A stretch of 64,000 bases of DNA from Alitiscatomonas aceti (GCF_025567195.1 NZ_JAOQJF010000017.1:1-64000); one strand, 5' to 3'. Positions 51,830 through 59,807 are shown, counted from the first letter of the stretch. The notes: generated from the sequence alone by a model not told the origin. Program-made: numbers and translations.

Positions 51830-51844
51830 TGAAAATGATTCTCG
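51830..51844. promoter_or_regulatory. Fur/PerR-like operator candidate between spoVB and nifS
   Basis: TGAAAATGATTCTCG (51830-51844) matches the 7-1-7 Fur pattern TGATAATNATTATCA at 11 of 14 fixed positions. It sits in the AT-rich divergent region, 36 bases upstream of the nifS -35 box. A link of metal or peroxide control to Fe-S assembly is plausible, but it could equally act on spoVB, or be chance in AT-rich DNA. Confidence 0.3.
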
Positions 51845-51880
51845 ATATTATTATTTTTTTCTTAAATCTGCCAATATCAG

Positions 51881-51910
51881 TTGAAAAAACCAGAGAGTAT
51901 CATATATAAT
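51881..51910 (+). promoter_or_regulatory. Promoter of the nifS-nifU-mnmA operon
   Basis: TTGAAA (51881-51886) and a perfect TATAAT (51905-51910) are 18 bases apart, 86 bases before the nifS start. The leader between has a CCTCCGG/CGGGGG-type short hairpin near 51921-51935 but no full regulatory RNA that I can identify. Confidence 0.7.
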
Positions 51911-51996
51911 GTAGGATAGCCTCCGGAAACGGGGGCAGAAATAAAAAATATAGAGTAGATGAGGCTTTTAACCTGTATTTACGGAAAGGCGGATTT

Positions 51997-53193
51997 ATGA
52001 AGAAGGTAATTTATCTTGACAACGCAGCCACCACCCGGGTGCGCCCGGAGGTCGTGGAGGCGATGCTCCCGTATTTTACGGAGCACTATGGAAATCCCTC
52101 TTCGGTGTACGATTTTTCCACACCGTGCAAAAAGGCAATGGCCCACACAAGAGAAGTGATCGCAGGATCCCTGGGTGCCAGTGAAAATGAGATCTATTTC
52201 ACCAACGGCGGCACCGAAGCCGATAACTGGGCGTTAAAGGCGGCGGCTGAGGCCTACGCTTCCAAGGGGAAACACATTATCACAACACAGATCGAGCACC
52301 ATGCTGTCCTCCACACCGGCCAGTATCTGGAAAAGCTGGGATATGAGGTAACGTATCTTCCGGTGGATGAGAACGGAGTTGTCAGCGTGGACGCGTTAAA
52401 AAAGGCGGTCCGTCCGGATACGATCCTGATCTCCGTGATGTTCGCCAATAATGAGATCGGTACCATCGAGCCCATCCGGGAGATCGGCGAAGTGGCAAAG
52501 GAGCACGGCATCCTGTTCCATACGGACGCGGTCCAGGCCTACTGCCACGAGCCCATCAACGTGGATGAGCTTCATATCGACATGCTCAGCGCCAGCGCCC
52601 ACAAGTTCAACGGCCCCAAGGGCGTGGGCTTCCTTTATATCCGGAAGGGGCTGAAGCTTCGATCCTTTATCCACGGCGGCGCACAGGAGAGAAAGCGCCG
52701 GGCCGGTACGGAAAACGTGCCGGGGATCGTGGGGCTTGGAAAGGCTGTGGAGCTTTCCCTGGCTTCCATGGAAGAAAATAAGAAAAAAGAGACAGAGCTC
52801 CGGGATCATCTGATCCATAGGGTCATGACGGAGATCCCTTATGTACGGCTCAACGGCCACCCGTCCCAGAGACTGTCCAACAATGCCAACTTTTCGTTCC
52901 AGTTTATTGAAGGAGAATCTCTTCTGATCATGTTAGACATGGCCGGGATCTGCGGCTCCTCCGGTTCGGCATGCACCTCCGGGTCCCTGGATCCGTCCCA
53001 TGTGCTTTTAGCCATCGGACTGCCCCATGAGATCGCCCACGGCTCCCTCCGTCTGACCTTAGGGGAAGAGACCACCATGGAGGATATCGACTATACGGTG
53101 GACCAGCTGAAACGGATCGTGGAGCGGCTCCGCTCCATGTCACCCCTTTACGAGGACTTTGTAAAGAGCAGAGAAAAGAAGGAAAATCAGTAA
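51997..53193 (+). CDS. nifS: Cysteine desulfurase
   Basis: The 398-residue PLP enzyme takes sulfur from cysteine for Fe-S clusters and tRNA thiolation. The PLP lysine lies in 'SASAHKFNGPKGVGFLYIRK' (about 203) and the persulfide cysteine in 'GSSGSACTSGSLDPSHVLL' (about 328), in a short loop typical of NifS/IscS class I. AAAGGCGG precedes ATG 51997. It is followed by nifU and mnmA, so sulfur can pass to both cluster assembly and tRNA 2-thiouridine. Confidence 0.96.
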   Translation: MKKVIYLDNAATTRVRPEVVEAMLPYFTEHYGNPSSVYDFSTPCKKAMAHTREVIAGSLGASENEIYFTNGGTEADNWALKAAAEAYASKGKHIITTQIEHHAVLHTGQYLEKLGYEVTYLPVDENGVVSVDALKKAVRPDTILISVMFANNEIGTIEPIREIGEVAKEHGILFHTDAVQAYCHEPINVDELHIDMLSASAHKFNGPKGVGFLYIRKGLKLRSFIHGGAQERKRRAGTENVPGIVGLGKAVELSLASMEENKKKETELRDHLIHRVMTEIPYVRLNGHPSQRLSNNANFSFQFIEGESLLIMLDMAGICGSSGSACTSGSLDPSHVLLAIGLPHEIAHGSLRLTLGEETTMEDIDYTVDQLKRIVERLRSMSPLYEDFVKSREKKENQ

Positions 53194-53218
53194 AACAGGA
53201 GAGAAAAGGAGAAAATAT

Positions 53219-53659
53219 ATGTATTCAGATAAAGTAATGGACCATTTTGAGCACCCGAGAAACGTGGGAGAGATCGAAAACGCCAGCGGCGTGGGAACTG
53301 TGGGAAATGCCAAATGCGGAGATATCATGCGGATCTACTTAGATATCGACGATGCGACCCATATGATCCGGGACTGCAAATTCAAGACCTTTGGCTGCGG
53401 TGCGGCTGTGGCCACCAGCAGCATGGCCACCGAAATGGTAAAGGGAAAGACCATTGAGGAGGCCATGCAGGTGACCAATAAGGCGGTGATGGAGGCTCTG
53501 GACGGTCTTCCGCCGGTGAAGGTACACTGCTCCCTGCTGGCAGAGGAGGCGATCCATGCGGCCCTGTGGGATTATGCGGAGAAGCATGACATTAAGATCC
53601 AGGGTCTGGAAAAGCCCAAGTCTGATATCAGCGAGCACGATGAGGACGAGGAATATTAA
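53219..53659 (+). CDS. nifU: Fe-S cluster assembly scaffold, NifU/IscU-like
   Basis: The 146-residue scaffold has the three cluster cysteines in 'GNAKCGDIMRIYLDI' (about 35), 'KTFGCGAAVATSSMATEMVK' (about 61) and 'KVHCSLLAEEAIHAAL' (about 104). This matches the N-terminal IscU half of NifU; no separate NifU C-terminal domain is fused. A short acidic tail follows. The gene lies 25 bases after nifS with GGAGAAAAGGAG in front. Confidence 0.95.
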   Translation: MYSDKVMDHFEHPRNVGEIENASGVGTVGNAKCGDIMRIYLDIDDATHMIRDCKFKTFGCGAAVATSSMATEMVKGKTIEEAMQVTNKAVMEALDGLPPVKVHCSLLAEEAIHAALWDYAEKHDIKIQGLEKPKSDISEHDEDEEY

Positions 53660-53662
53660 GGA

Positions 53663-54739
53663 ATGGGAAAAAAGGTAGTAGTAGGCATGTCCGGCGGCGT
53701 CGATTCTTCGGTCGCCGCCTGCCTTTTAAAGAAGCAGGGCTACGATGTGATCGGAGTGACCATGCAGATCTGGCAGGATGAGGATCCGGAGGAGACAGCG
53801 GAAAACGGGGGCTGCTGCGGCCTGACCGCCGTGGAGGACGCCCGGAAGGTGGCCTGGAGCCTGGGGATCCCGTATTATGTGATGAATTTCCGGAAGGAAT
53901 TCAAGGCTGCTGTGATGGATTACTTTGTGGATGAGTATCTTCACGGGAGGACGCCCAATCCATGCATTGCCTGCAACCGGTATGTGAAATGGGAGGCCCT
54001 TTTGTCCAGGAGCCTGGAGATCGGGGCGGATTATATCGCCACGGGCCATTATGCCCGGATCCTTAAGCTGCCCAACGGCCGGTACACGGTGAGAAATTCC
54101 GTGACGGCCCAGAAGGACCAGACGTATGCCCTTTATAACCTGACCCAGGACCAGCTTGCGCGGACTCTGATGCCGGTGGGAGACTTCACAAAAGAGGAGA
54201 TCCGCCAGATGGCAGAGGACATGGGGCTTCCCGTGGCAAAGAAAAAGGACAGCATGGAGATATGCTTTATCCCGGATAACGACTACGCGGCCTTCATCGA
54301 GCGGTCAGCCGGAGAGGTGCCGGGAGCCGGAAACTTTGTGGATAAGGAAGGGAAGATCCTGGGACGTCACAAGGGGATCACCCATTATACGGTGGGGCAG
54401 AGAAAGGGACTGAACCTTTCCATGGGCCATCCCGTATTTGTCACCGGGATCCGTCCGGAAACCAACGAGGTGGTCATCGGGGAAGGGGACGATGTGTTTT
54501 CCGATTTCCTGGTCTGCGGCGGGCTCAACTGGATGGCGGAGGACGGCCTTCACGGTGAGGAGCGCCGGGTCATGGCCAAGATCCGTTACAGCCATAAGGG
54601 CGCGCCCTGTCTGATCCGGGAACGGGAGGACGGGACCGTGGAATGCCAGTTTGAAACGCCCCAGCGGGCCATCACCCCGGGACAGGCCGTGGTATTTTAT
54701 GAAAATGATCATATATTCGGAGGAGGGACCATCCTGTGA
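53663..54739 (+). CDS. mnmA: tRNA-specific 2-thiouridylase
   Basis: MnmA puts sulfur on U34 of Lys, Glu and Gln tRNAs using ATP and a persulfide donor, here probably NifS. The PP-loop is 'VVVGMSGGVDSSVAACLLK', the first catalytic cysteine is in 'GRTPNPCIACNRYVKWEALL' and the second in 'DSMEICFIPDNDYAAFI'. C-terminal beta-barrel domains follow ('GQRKGLNLSMGHPVFVTGIR'). The 358 residues are normal length. It starts 3 bases after nifU stops and overlaps the amidase start by 4 bases. Confidence 0.96.
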   Translation: MGKKVVVGMSGGVDSSVAACLLKKQGYDVIGVTMQIWQDEDPEETAENGGCCGLTAVEDARKVAWSLGIPYYVMNFRKEFKAAVMDYFVDEYLHGRTPNPCIACNRYVKWEALLSRSLEIGADYIATGHYARILKLPNGRYTVRNSVTAQKDQTYALYNLTQDQLARTLMPVGDFTKEEIRQMAEDMGLPVAKKKDSMEICFIPDNDYAAFIERSAGEVPGAGNFVDKEGKILGRHKGITHYTVGQRKGLNLSMGHPVFVTGIRPETNEVVIGEGDDVFSDFLVCGGLNWMAEDGLHGEERRVMAKIRYSHKGAPCLIREREDGTVECQFETPQRAITPGQAVVFYENDHIFGGGTIL

Positions 54740-56016
54740 AAGAACGTATAAAAGGGCGGAAACTCCTCCGCCTGTTTCTTGTGTGCGCCCTGGGGACGGC
54801 TCTTCTTTCCGGCTGCGGCGGCATGAACCGGTACCAGACCATGGAGCTGGAAACAGAAACGGAAGCGGCTTCCGGGACAGAGGATATGACCGTCATCACC
54901 ATGGGAGAGACAGCGGCAGAAGAGGACGGGACAGAGGCCGGGGAGAGCAGCCCGGAGGAAGCGGCAGCAGCAGAACCGGAGACGGAAAAGTACCAGCCTG
55001 TGGATGAGACCGTGGTGGTAAAGGCGGACCTTTTAAATGTGAGAAAAGAGGACCGGGCCGACGCCAGGATCTACGTCCAGTTAAAGAATGGGGAAAAGCT
55101 CCGGCGGATTGGCTATAACGAAGAGTGGAGCCAGGTGGAGTATGACGGCAAGACCGCCTATGTGGCCTCGGATCTGGTAGAGGTATGGGTGGAGGAGACG
55201 GATGCCCCGGAAGCAGAACCCCAGACGGCAAAAGACAGTTCTGCGGAACCCCAGGCGGGGCCGGAGGGCGCACCCGGAAGCTCCGGGGAAGATCCCCAGC
55301 CGGCGGCGGACGGAGCCGGAGCGGTTCCGGCAGATGCATCCGGCCGGGCGGCTGAGGCCCAGGCAGAGGTGCCCTGGAATGGCCATACGGTGGCCATTGA
55401 CGCCGGACACCAGGCCAAGCCCAATGCAGAAAAGGAGCCCATCGGCCCAGGCTCTGAAACCATGAAGGCCAAAATGCCCCAGGGCGGCGTGGGGGCCGTA
55501 TCCGGCGTAAAGGAATATGAGCTGACCCTGACGCTGGCAAAAAAGCTGGAGAAGGAGCTGAAGGCCAGGGGCTACCATACGGTGATGATCCGTACCGGAC
55601 ATGACGTAAACTTAAGCAATTCCCAGCGGTCAGCCATGGCCAACGACAGTGAGGCGGAGATCTTCATCCGGCTCCATGCCAATTCCATGGAAAACTCCAG
55701 CGTATACGGTGCTCTGGGGATGTGCATGACGGCCCAGAACCCCTATAACGCGGAGCTCCACGACCAGAGCTACCGGCTGGCCAAGTCCATCATCGATAAT
55801 ATCTGTGCCCAGACGGGAACGAAAAACCGCGGCGTCCAGGAGGTGGACAATTCCGGCGAGATCAACTGGAGCCAGATCCCGGTGGCTGTGGTGGAAACGG
55901 GATTTTTAAGCAATCCCGACGAGGACCGGTGGCTTCAGGACGAAAGCTACCAGGATAAGCTGGTGGCCGGGATCGCGGCGGCTGTGGATTCGTATTTCGG
56001 GGGAGCTGCAGAATAA
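54736..56016 (+). CDS. N-acetylmuramoyl-L-alanine amidase, lipoprotein with SH3 domain
   Basis: Starting at GTG 54736 on the mnmA stop (GTGA), the 426-residue protein has a lipoprotein signal with lipobox 'ALLSGCGG' (Cys about 27). An acidic linker follows, then a bacterial SH3 domain (about 95-155, 'VVKADLLNVRKEDRADARIY') and a Pro/Ala/Glu linker. The Amidase_3 domain (about 215-422) has zinc ligands in 'VAIDAGHQAKPNAEKE', 'EIFIRLHANSMENSS' and the catalytic glutamate in 'VAVVETGFLSNPDEDRW'. It cleaves the lactyl amide bond of peptidoglycan at the outer membrane face of the cell. Confidence 0.93.
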   Translation: MKERIKGRKLLRLFLVCALGTALLSGCGGMNRYQTMELETETEAASGTEDMTVITMGETAAEEDGTEAGESSPEEAAAAEPETEKYQPVDETVVVKADLLNVRKEDRADARIYVQLKNGEKLRRIGYNEEWSQVEYDGKTAYVASDLVEVWVEETDAPEAEPQTAKDSSAEPQAGPEGAPGSSGEDPQPAADGAGAVPADASGRAAEAQAEVPWNGHTVAIDAGHQAKPNAEKEPIGPGSETMKAKMPQGGVGAVSGVKEYELTLTLAKKLEKELKARGYHTVMIRTGHDVNLSNSQRSAMANDSEAEIFIRLHANSMENSSVYGALGMCMTAQNPYNAELHDQSYRLAKSIIDNICAQTGTKNRGVQEVDNSGEINWSQIPVAVVETGFLSNPDEDRWLQDESYQDKLVAGIAAAVDSYFGGAAE

Positions 56017-56119
56017 AAAATGAAAAAAATTCGATTTTCCACTACACAAAAGAAGAAATATCGTGTATAATAGGGAACAGCGGTCTGGAGCCCCCGGGCC
56101 GTCTGTTCCATAAGTATAC

Positions 56120-56210
56120 GGAGACGTAGCGAAGCGGTCGTAACGCGGCGCACTCGAAATGCGTTTGCCGGCTAATACCCGGCACGTGGGTTCGAATCCC
56201 ACCGTCTCCG
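56120..56210 (+). tRNA. tRNA-Ser (anticodon CGA)
   Basis: The acceptor arm GGAGACG (56120-56126) pairs with CGTCTCC (56203-56209), discriminator G at 56210. The anticodon stem GCGCA/TGCGT encloses loop CTCGAAA with anticodon CGA at 56155-56157, reading UCG. A long variable arm ('TTGCCGGCTAATACCCGGCA', 56164-56183) and the T-loop GTTCGAATC confirm a serine tRNA. CCA is not encoded. TATAAT at 56066-56071 is a good -10 box. Confidence 0.97.
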
Positions 56211-56213
56211 CTG

Positions 56214-56240
56214 AAGCCCTTGAAGATCAAGGGCTTTTTT
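56214..56240 (+). terminator. Terminator after tRNA-Ser
   Basis: AAGCCCTTGA (56214-56223) pairs perfectly with TCAAGGGCTT (56227-56236) around a 3-base loop, followed by TTTT. Confidence 0.9.
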
Positions 56241-56424
56241 ATTTGCAATATGGAAAAGCCTTCCCTAATTGGGATACATACCGGATGCTGTGTGCAGCTC
56301 CATGCCGTCTCCAATGAGGACTGCGGCAGCTGCCTGCCAGCTCCAGGCGATGGACTAAGGGGCAGACAGGCTGCCAGGGATGAAAGTTTATTCTGTACAT
56401 ACCTATACGGGGTATAGATGGCGC

Positions 56425-56597
56425 TTTTGGGCATAAAACGGTGCTTTTTTCTCCAATACCCAAAAAATCGGGAGATTTTGGGCATAGAAGGGAAGGTTTA
56501 TGCGCTGCTGCCCAAAAATCTGGATCTTTAAGGAAAATCCGGCGGTTTTCCCCGGAATTTTGGGTATATCTGGAAAAAACTGCCGTATATGCCCAAA
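56425..56597. repeat. Six alternating copies of TTTTGGGYATA
   Basis: Copies on the plus strand start at 56425, 56476 and 56558. Copies on the minus strand end at 56467, 56518 and 56597. Orientation strictly alternates, so each neighbouring pair can form a hairpin. For example, CCCAAAAAATC at 56459-56469 pairs across four bases with GATTTTGGG at 56474-56482. The stretch 56241-56695 has no credible gene; minus-strand ORFs here merely echo the repeat ('LCPKSPDF', 'LCPKAPSI'). It lies between tRNA-Ser and aroF. Confidence 0.7.
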
Positions 56598-56695
56598 GCC
56601 CTGGGGCCAGGCCGCCGCCAGGGCCGGATGCTGAGAATTTCACGCTCCAGAACCGATCCCGACACAGCCATTATGTATCGGAAAACAGAACCTGC

Positions 56696-56742
56696 AAAAA
56701 CAGCTATGACAGCCGCCAATCGGCACCGTCATAGCTGTTTTT
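56696..56742. terminator. Bidirectional terminator after aroF
   Basis: AAAAACAGCTATGAC (56696-56710) is mirrored exactly by GTCATAGCTGTTTTT (56728-56742), a 15-bp stem with A- and T-runs on both sides. It ends aroF transcription on the minus strand and would also stop any reading from the repeat region. Confidence 0.92.
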
Positions 56743-56750
56743 CTAGGGTA

Positions 56751-57761
56751 TCAGTCCAGGATCCGGAAGAAGTCCACGGTTCGCTGGATTTTTTTCATCA
56801 GTGTGTCGAACATCTGGGGAGTTAAGGACTGGGCTCCGTCGCAGAGAGCCTTCTCCGGATCATTATGGACCTCGATCATCAGACCATCGGCTCCGGCGGC
56901 AATGGCTGCCAGGGTCAGGGGCTCTACCATGAAGCGGATCCCGGATGCATGGCTGGGGTCCACGATCACTGGCAGATGGGTCTTCTGCTTTAACATGGGA
57001 ATGGCGGAGATATCCAGGGTGTTTCTGGTGGAGGTCTCAAAGGTGCGGATCCCCCGCTCGCAGAGGATGACGTTTTCATTTCCTCCGGCCATGATGTACT
57101 CGGCGCTCATTAAAAGCTCGTCCAGGGTGTTGGCCAGGCCGCGCTTTAAAAGGATGGGCTTCCGGATCTTTCCCAGCTCCTTTAAAAGCTCGAAGTTCTG
57201 CATATTCCTGGCTCCCACCTGGATCACGTCCACATCTTCAAAAAGAGGAAGGTGCTCGGCGCTCATGATCTCTGTGACCACTGGGAGTCCCGTGGCTTTT
57301 TTGGCCTCCAGAAGAAGATCCAGGCCCTGCTCATGGAGTCCCTGGAAGGCATAGGGGGAAGTCCTGGGCTTGAAGGCCCCGCCCCGTAAAAGGCGGGCTC
57401 CGGAGCGCTTCACATCCTCGGCCACCTGGGTGATCTGCTCTCTGGTCTCGATGGAGCATGGACCGGCGATGACCTGGAAGTGCCCGCCGCCGATCTTCTG
57501 GCCGCAGACATCCACAACCGTATTTTCCGGGTGCATGGACCGGCTGGCCTTTTTATAGGGCTCCCGGATCCGGCGTACATCCTCTACCACGTCCATGGCC
57601 TTCAGCCAGTCCTCATGGATCGATGTGGTGTCGCCGATGAGGCCGATGAGGGAGGTCTGGGTTCCCTGGGAAAGATGGAGCTTAAAGCCCTTGTGTTCAA
57701 GCTCCTGCTTCAGGATTTCTACTTTCTCCGGATTGGCATTTTGTTTTAAGATAATGATCAT
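56751..57761 (-). CDS. aroF: 3-deoxy-7-phosphoheptulonate (DAHP) synthase
   Basis: The enzyme condenses PEP and erythrose 4-phosphate, the first step to all aromatic amino acids. The 336 residues have an N-terminal ferredoxin-like domain (about 1-65, 'LIGLIGDTTSIHEDWLKAMD') joined to a KDOPS-type AroA(G) barrel. The barrel has 'VIAGPCSIETREQITQVAED', 'GAFKPRTSPYAFQGL' and the metal region 'LPVIVDPSHASGIRF'. In such enzymes the ferredoxin-like domain binds Tyr or Phe for feedback. AGGAGG is 7 bases before ATG 57761. Expression is under the attenuator that begins at 58033. Confidence 0.96.
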   Translation of the reverse strand: MIIILKQNANPEKVEILKQELEHKGFKLHLSQGTQTSLIGLIGDTTSIHEDWLKAMDVVEDVRRIREPYKKASRSMHPENTVVDVCGQKIGGGHFQVIAGPCSIETREQITQVAEDVKRSGARLLRGGAFKPRTSPYAFQGLHEQGLDLLLEAKKATGLPVVTEIMSAEHLPLFEDVDVIQVGARNMQNFELLKELGKIRKPILLKRGLANTLDELLMSAEYIMAGGNENVILCERGIRTFETSTRNTLDISAIPMLKQKTHLPVIVDPSHASGIRFMVEPLTLAAIAAGADGLMIEVHNDPEKALCDGAQSLTPQMFDTLMKKIQRTVDFFRILD

Positions 57762-57797
57762 ATTCGTTTTCCTCCTGGTTGAAATTCCTATGACATG

Positions 57798-57833
57798 AAA
57801 AAACCGGCGTCTGCTGGGAATGCAAACACCGGC
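57798..57833 (-). terminator. Attenuator terminator in the aroF leader
   Basis: On the minus strand GCCGGTGTTTGC (plus 57822-57833) folds with GCAGACGCCGG (plus 57804-57814). This gives an 11-bp stem with two wobble pairs and a 7-base loop, followed by six T (plus 57798-57803). It lies between the leader peptide stop and the aroF ribosome site, where an attenuator must be. Confidence 0.85.
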
Positions 57834-57852
57834 TCCTGGTTTTCGGAAATCT

Positions 57853-57963
57853 TTAAGAGAAATCGGGAGAGGTTTGTTTTCCGCAGCAAAAGCAGTCCGC
57901 GCTATAATAACCCGGAAAAGAATAGAAGAAATAATAAGAAGCGTTCCATGCGGTATTCTTCAT
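57853..57963 (-). CDS. aroL-leader: Aromatic leader peptide of aroF (36 codons)
   Basis: ATG at plus 57963-57961 begins a 36-codon frame after AAAGGACG. It contains Trp at codon 6 and a dense stretch 'SYYFFYSFPGYY' at 9-20, with Phe again at 25 and 35: five Tyr, five Phe and one Trp in all. It ends at TAA (plus 57853-57855), 20 bases before the terminator stem. Content and place are those of a leader peptide whose translation reports Tyr- and Phe-tRNA charging. Leader segment TTTTCCG (codons 16-18; plus 57913-57919) can pair with CGGAAAA (plus 57877-57883), which can instead pair with TTTCCG (plus 57844-57849) next to the terminator. The symbol is descriptive only. Confidence 0.75.
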   Translation of the reverse strand: MKNTAWNASYYFFYSFPGYYSADCFCCGKQTSPDFS

Positions 57964-58004
57964 GATCGGCTGCGTCCTTTCTGAAATCTCGTGTTCTGGA
58001 AACC

Positions 58005-58033
58005 ATCATACAGCGGATGGCTCTTTTTGTCAA
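58005..58033 (-). promoter_or_regulatory. aroF promoter
   Basis: On the minus strand a perfect TTGACA (plus 58028-58033) and TATGAT (plus 58005-58010) are spaced 17 bases. Transcription should begin near plus 57998, about 35 bases before the leader peptide start and about 237 bases before aroF. Confidence 0.85.
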
Positions 58034-58065
58034 CAGAAATTTTAATCATTTAAAGCGTAACGGTT

Positions 58066-58668
58066 TCAAGTGAGAGAAATCGTGCTGGAAATAACATCCA
58101 CACACTTCTGGATCCCCAGCCGTCCGCTGTTTAAGCAAAGATCGTAATTCTTCGGCTTTCCCCATTCATTGCCGCTGTAATACTGGTAGTAATCCCGGCG
58201 CTTCTGGTCGATGGTACGGATCCTTGCTTCCATTTTTTTTACATCCACGGTCTCATCCTGTTCCAGGGAGAGCAGCCGTTCCACCCGCTTTTTTAAGCTG
58301 GAGCAGATGAACACGGAGAACGAGTCTTCCACGATCACGTCCGAGCAGCGTCCGATGATGACACAGGGGCCCAGACTGGCCATTTTTTTGATGATCCGGG
58401 ACTGGATCACAAAGAGCTGGTCAGAAACGGGCACCTCATAGGTGGAAGAGAAGGGATCGATCACAGCGTACTGGTAGTCGATCCGTTCTTTATGGCCGAT
58501 CACTTCATCATTGGCATGGAAGATTTCCTCAGAGATATTGCTGTCTTCGGCGGCCATGGAGATGATCTCTTTATCATAAAAAGGAATCCCCAGCTTTTTT
58601 GCAAGGCGGTAGCCGATCTCCCGTCCGCCGCTGCCGAATTCCCGGCTGATGGATATGACTTTGCTCAT
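58066..58668 (-). CDS. Cytidylate kinase-like protein
   Basis: The 200-residue P-loop protein begins 'SISREFGSGGREIGYRLAKK', the Walker A of the cytidylate-kinase-like family, and has 'IIGRCSDVIVEDSFSVFICS' and 'DQKRRDYYQYYSGNEWGK' in the lid and base-binding regions. It is shorter than true CMP kinase and belongs to the AAA_26-type relatives widespread in clostridia. Nucleotide substrate uncertain. GGAGG lies before ATG 58668 on the minus strand. It diverges from the LysR gene. Confidence 0.87.
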   Translation of the reverse strand: MSKVISISREFGSGGREIGYRLAKKLGIPFYDKEIISMAAEDSNISEEIFHANDEVIGHKERIDYQYAVIDPFSSTYEVPVSDQLFVIQSRIIKKMASLGPCVIIGRCSDVIVEDSFSVFICSSLKKRVERLLSLEQDETVDVKKMEARIRTIDQKRRDYYQYYSGNEWGKPKNYDLCLNSGRLGIQKCVDVISSTISLT

Positions 58669-58790
58669 AATTTTGCCTCCCTTTTTGATATAGTATCCCT
58701 ATCATACCATACTTTCTGCCAATTTCCAACAATTCTCTTTTTTTTCCAGAGGTATTCGTGTATCATAGGAGGAAAAACAGGAGGTGTACT

Positions 58791-59690
58791 ATGACTCTGA
58801 CCCAGCTTCGCTATGTGATCGCCGCCGCCGACACAGGCTCCATGAACGAGGCGGCAAAAAAGCTCTTTATTTCCCAGCCCAGTCTGTCCCAGGCCCTCAG
58901 AGAGCTGGAAAAGGAGATCGGGATCGAGATATTTTTAAGAAATAACCGGGGCGTGATCCTGACAGAGGAGGGCAAAGAGTTCCTGGGATACGCAAGGCAG
59001 GTGACAGAGCAGTATGAGCTGATGGAGTCCCGGTACGTGGAAAAGAAGGACGTGAAGAAGAAATTTGCCGTCAGCATGCAGCATTATACCTTTGCGGTCA
59101 GTGCCTTCATCGGGATGGTGAAGCAGTTTGGCATGGAGGAATACGAGTTTGCAGTGCGGGAGACCACTACCTATGAAGTGATCGAGGATGTGAAAAACTT
59201 CCGGAGCGAGATCGGGATCCTTTATGTCAATGAATTCAATAAGCGGGTGCTTTATAAGCTGTTTTCCACTATGGATCTGGAATTTGAGCTGCTGATGGAC
59301 TGCGGCGTATATGTATATATGTGGAAGGGCCATCCCCTGGCTGGGAGAACGAGGATCTCCATGGAGGACCTGGAGCCGTATCCCTGCCTTTCCTTTGAGC
59401 AGGGCCAGTATAATTCCTTCTATTTTGCGGAGGAGGTCCTCAGTACCTATGATTACAAACGCTCCATTAAGGTCAGCGACCGGGCCACCATTTTAAACCT
59501 GATGGTGGGTCTCTGCGGCTATACCCTTTGCTCCGGCATCATCTGTGAGGAGCTCAACGGCTCCGATTACTGTGCAGTCCTTCTGGAAGGAGAGGAGACC
59601 ATGACCATCGGATATCTGAAACGGAAGGGGGCAGCCTTAAGTCCCCTGGGGCAGAAATATCTGGAGGAGCTGGAGAAGGTCCTGGTATAG
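58791..59690 (+). CDS. LysR-family transcriptional regulator
   Basis: AGGAGG precedes ATG 58791, giving 299 residues; upstream in-frame ATG 58758 is not needed. The N-terminal winged helix ('LTQLRYVIAAADTGSMNEAA', 'LFISQPSLSQALRELEKEIG') is followed by the co-inducer domain (about 90-295). It is probably the regulator of the metF-metH operon that begins 118 bases downstream, in the role of MetR/CmbR, but that is inferred from position and the inverted repeat between them. Confidence 0.88.
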   Translation: MTLTQLRYVIAAADTGSMNEAAKKLFISQPSLSQALRELEKEIGIEIFLRNNRGVILTEEGKEFLGYARQVTEQYELMESRYVEKKDVKKKFAVSMQHYTFAVSAFIGMVKQFGMEEYEFAVRETTTYEVIEDVKNFRSEIGILYVNEFNKRVLYKLFSTMDLEFELLMDCGVYVYMWKGHPLAGRTRISMEDLEPYPCLSFEQGQYNSFYFAEEVLSTYDYKRSIKVSDRATILNLMVGLCGYTLCSGIICEELNGSDYCAVLLEGEETMTIGYLKRKGAALSPLGQKYLEELEKVLV

Positions 59691-59699
59691 AACAACTTG

Positions 59700-59739
59700 A
59701 TATAGGAAAAACCTTTAACAAGACGTATTTTTTCTATAT
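59700..59739. promoter_or_regulatory. Inverted repeat upstream of metF, candidate LysR site
   Basis: ATATAGGAAAAA (59700-59711) and TTTTTTCTATAT (59728-59739) are mirrored at 11 of 12 positions with 16 bases between. The spacing of half-sites over about 40 bases suits a LysR-type tetramer. It lies between the LysR gene and metF; no T-box or SAM riboswitch is visible. Confidence 0.5.
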
Positions 59740-59807
59740 TAGACAGGGACGCATTTTTGTGATAGCATACCTTCATTACAGAAAATGACTAAAGGCAGGC
59801 AGAAGAT

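Noticed and set aside
56305..56312. CCGTCTCC, a copy of the tRNA-Ser 3' end, as an attachment-site repeat
   Set aside because: Only 8 bases match and no integrase or element lies between the copies; such a match is expected by chance.
56042..56643. Overlapping minus-strand ORFs of 134 and 147 codons behind tRNA-Ser
   Set aside because: They run across the tRNA and its terminator and through the alternating repeat; the amino acid repeats just mirror the DNA repeat, and no ribosome site is present.
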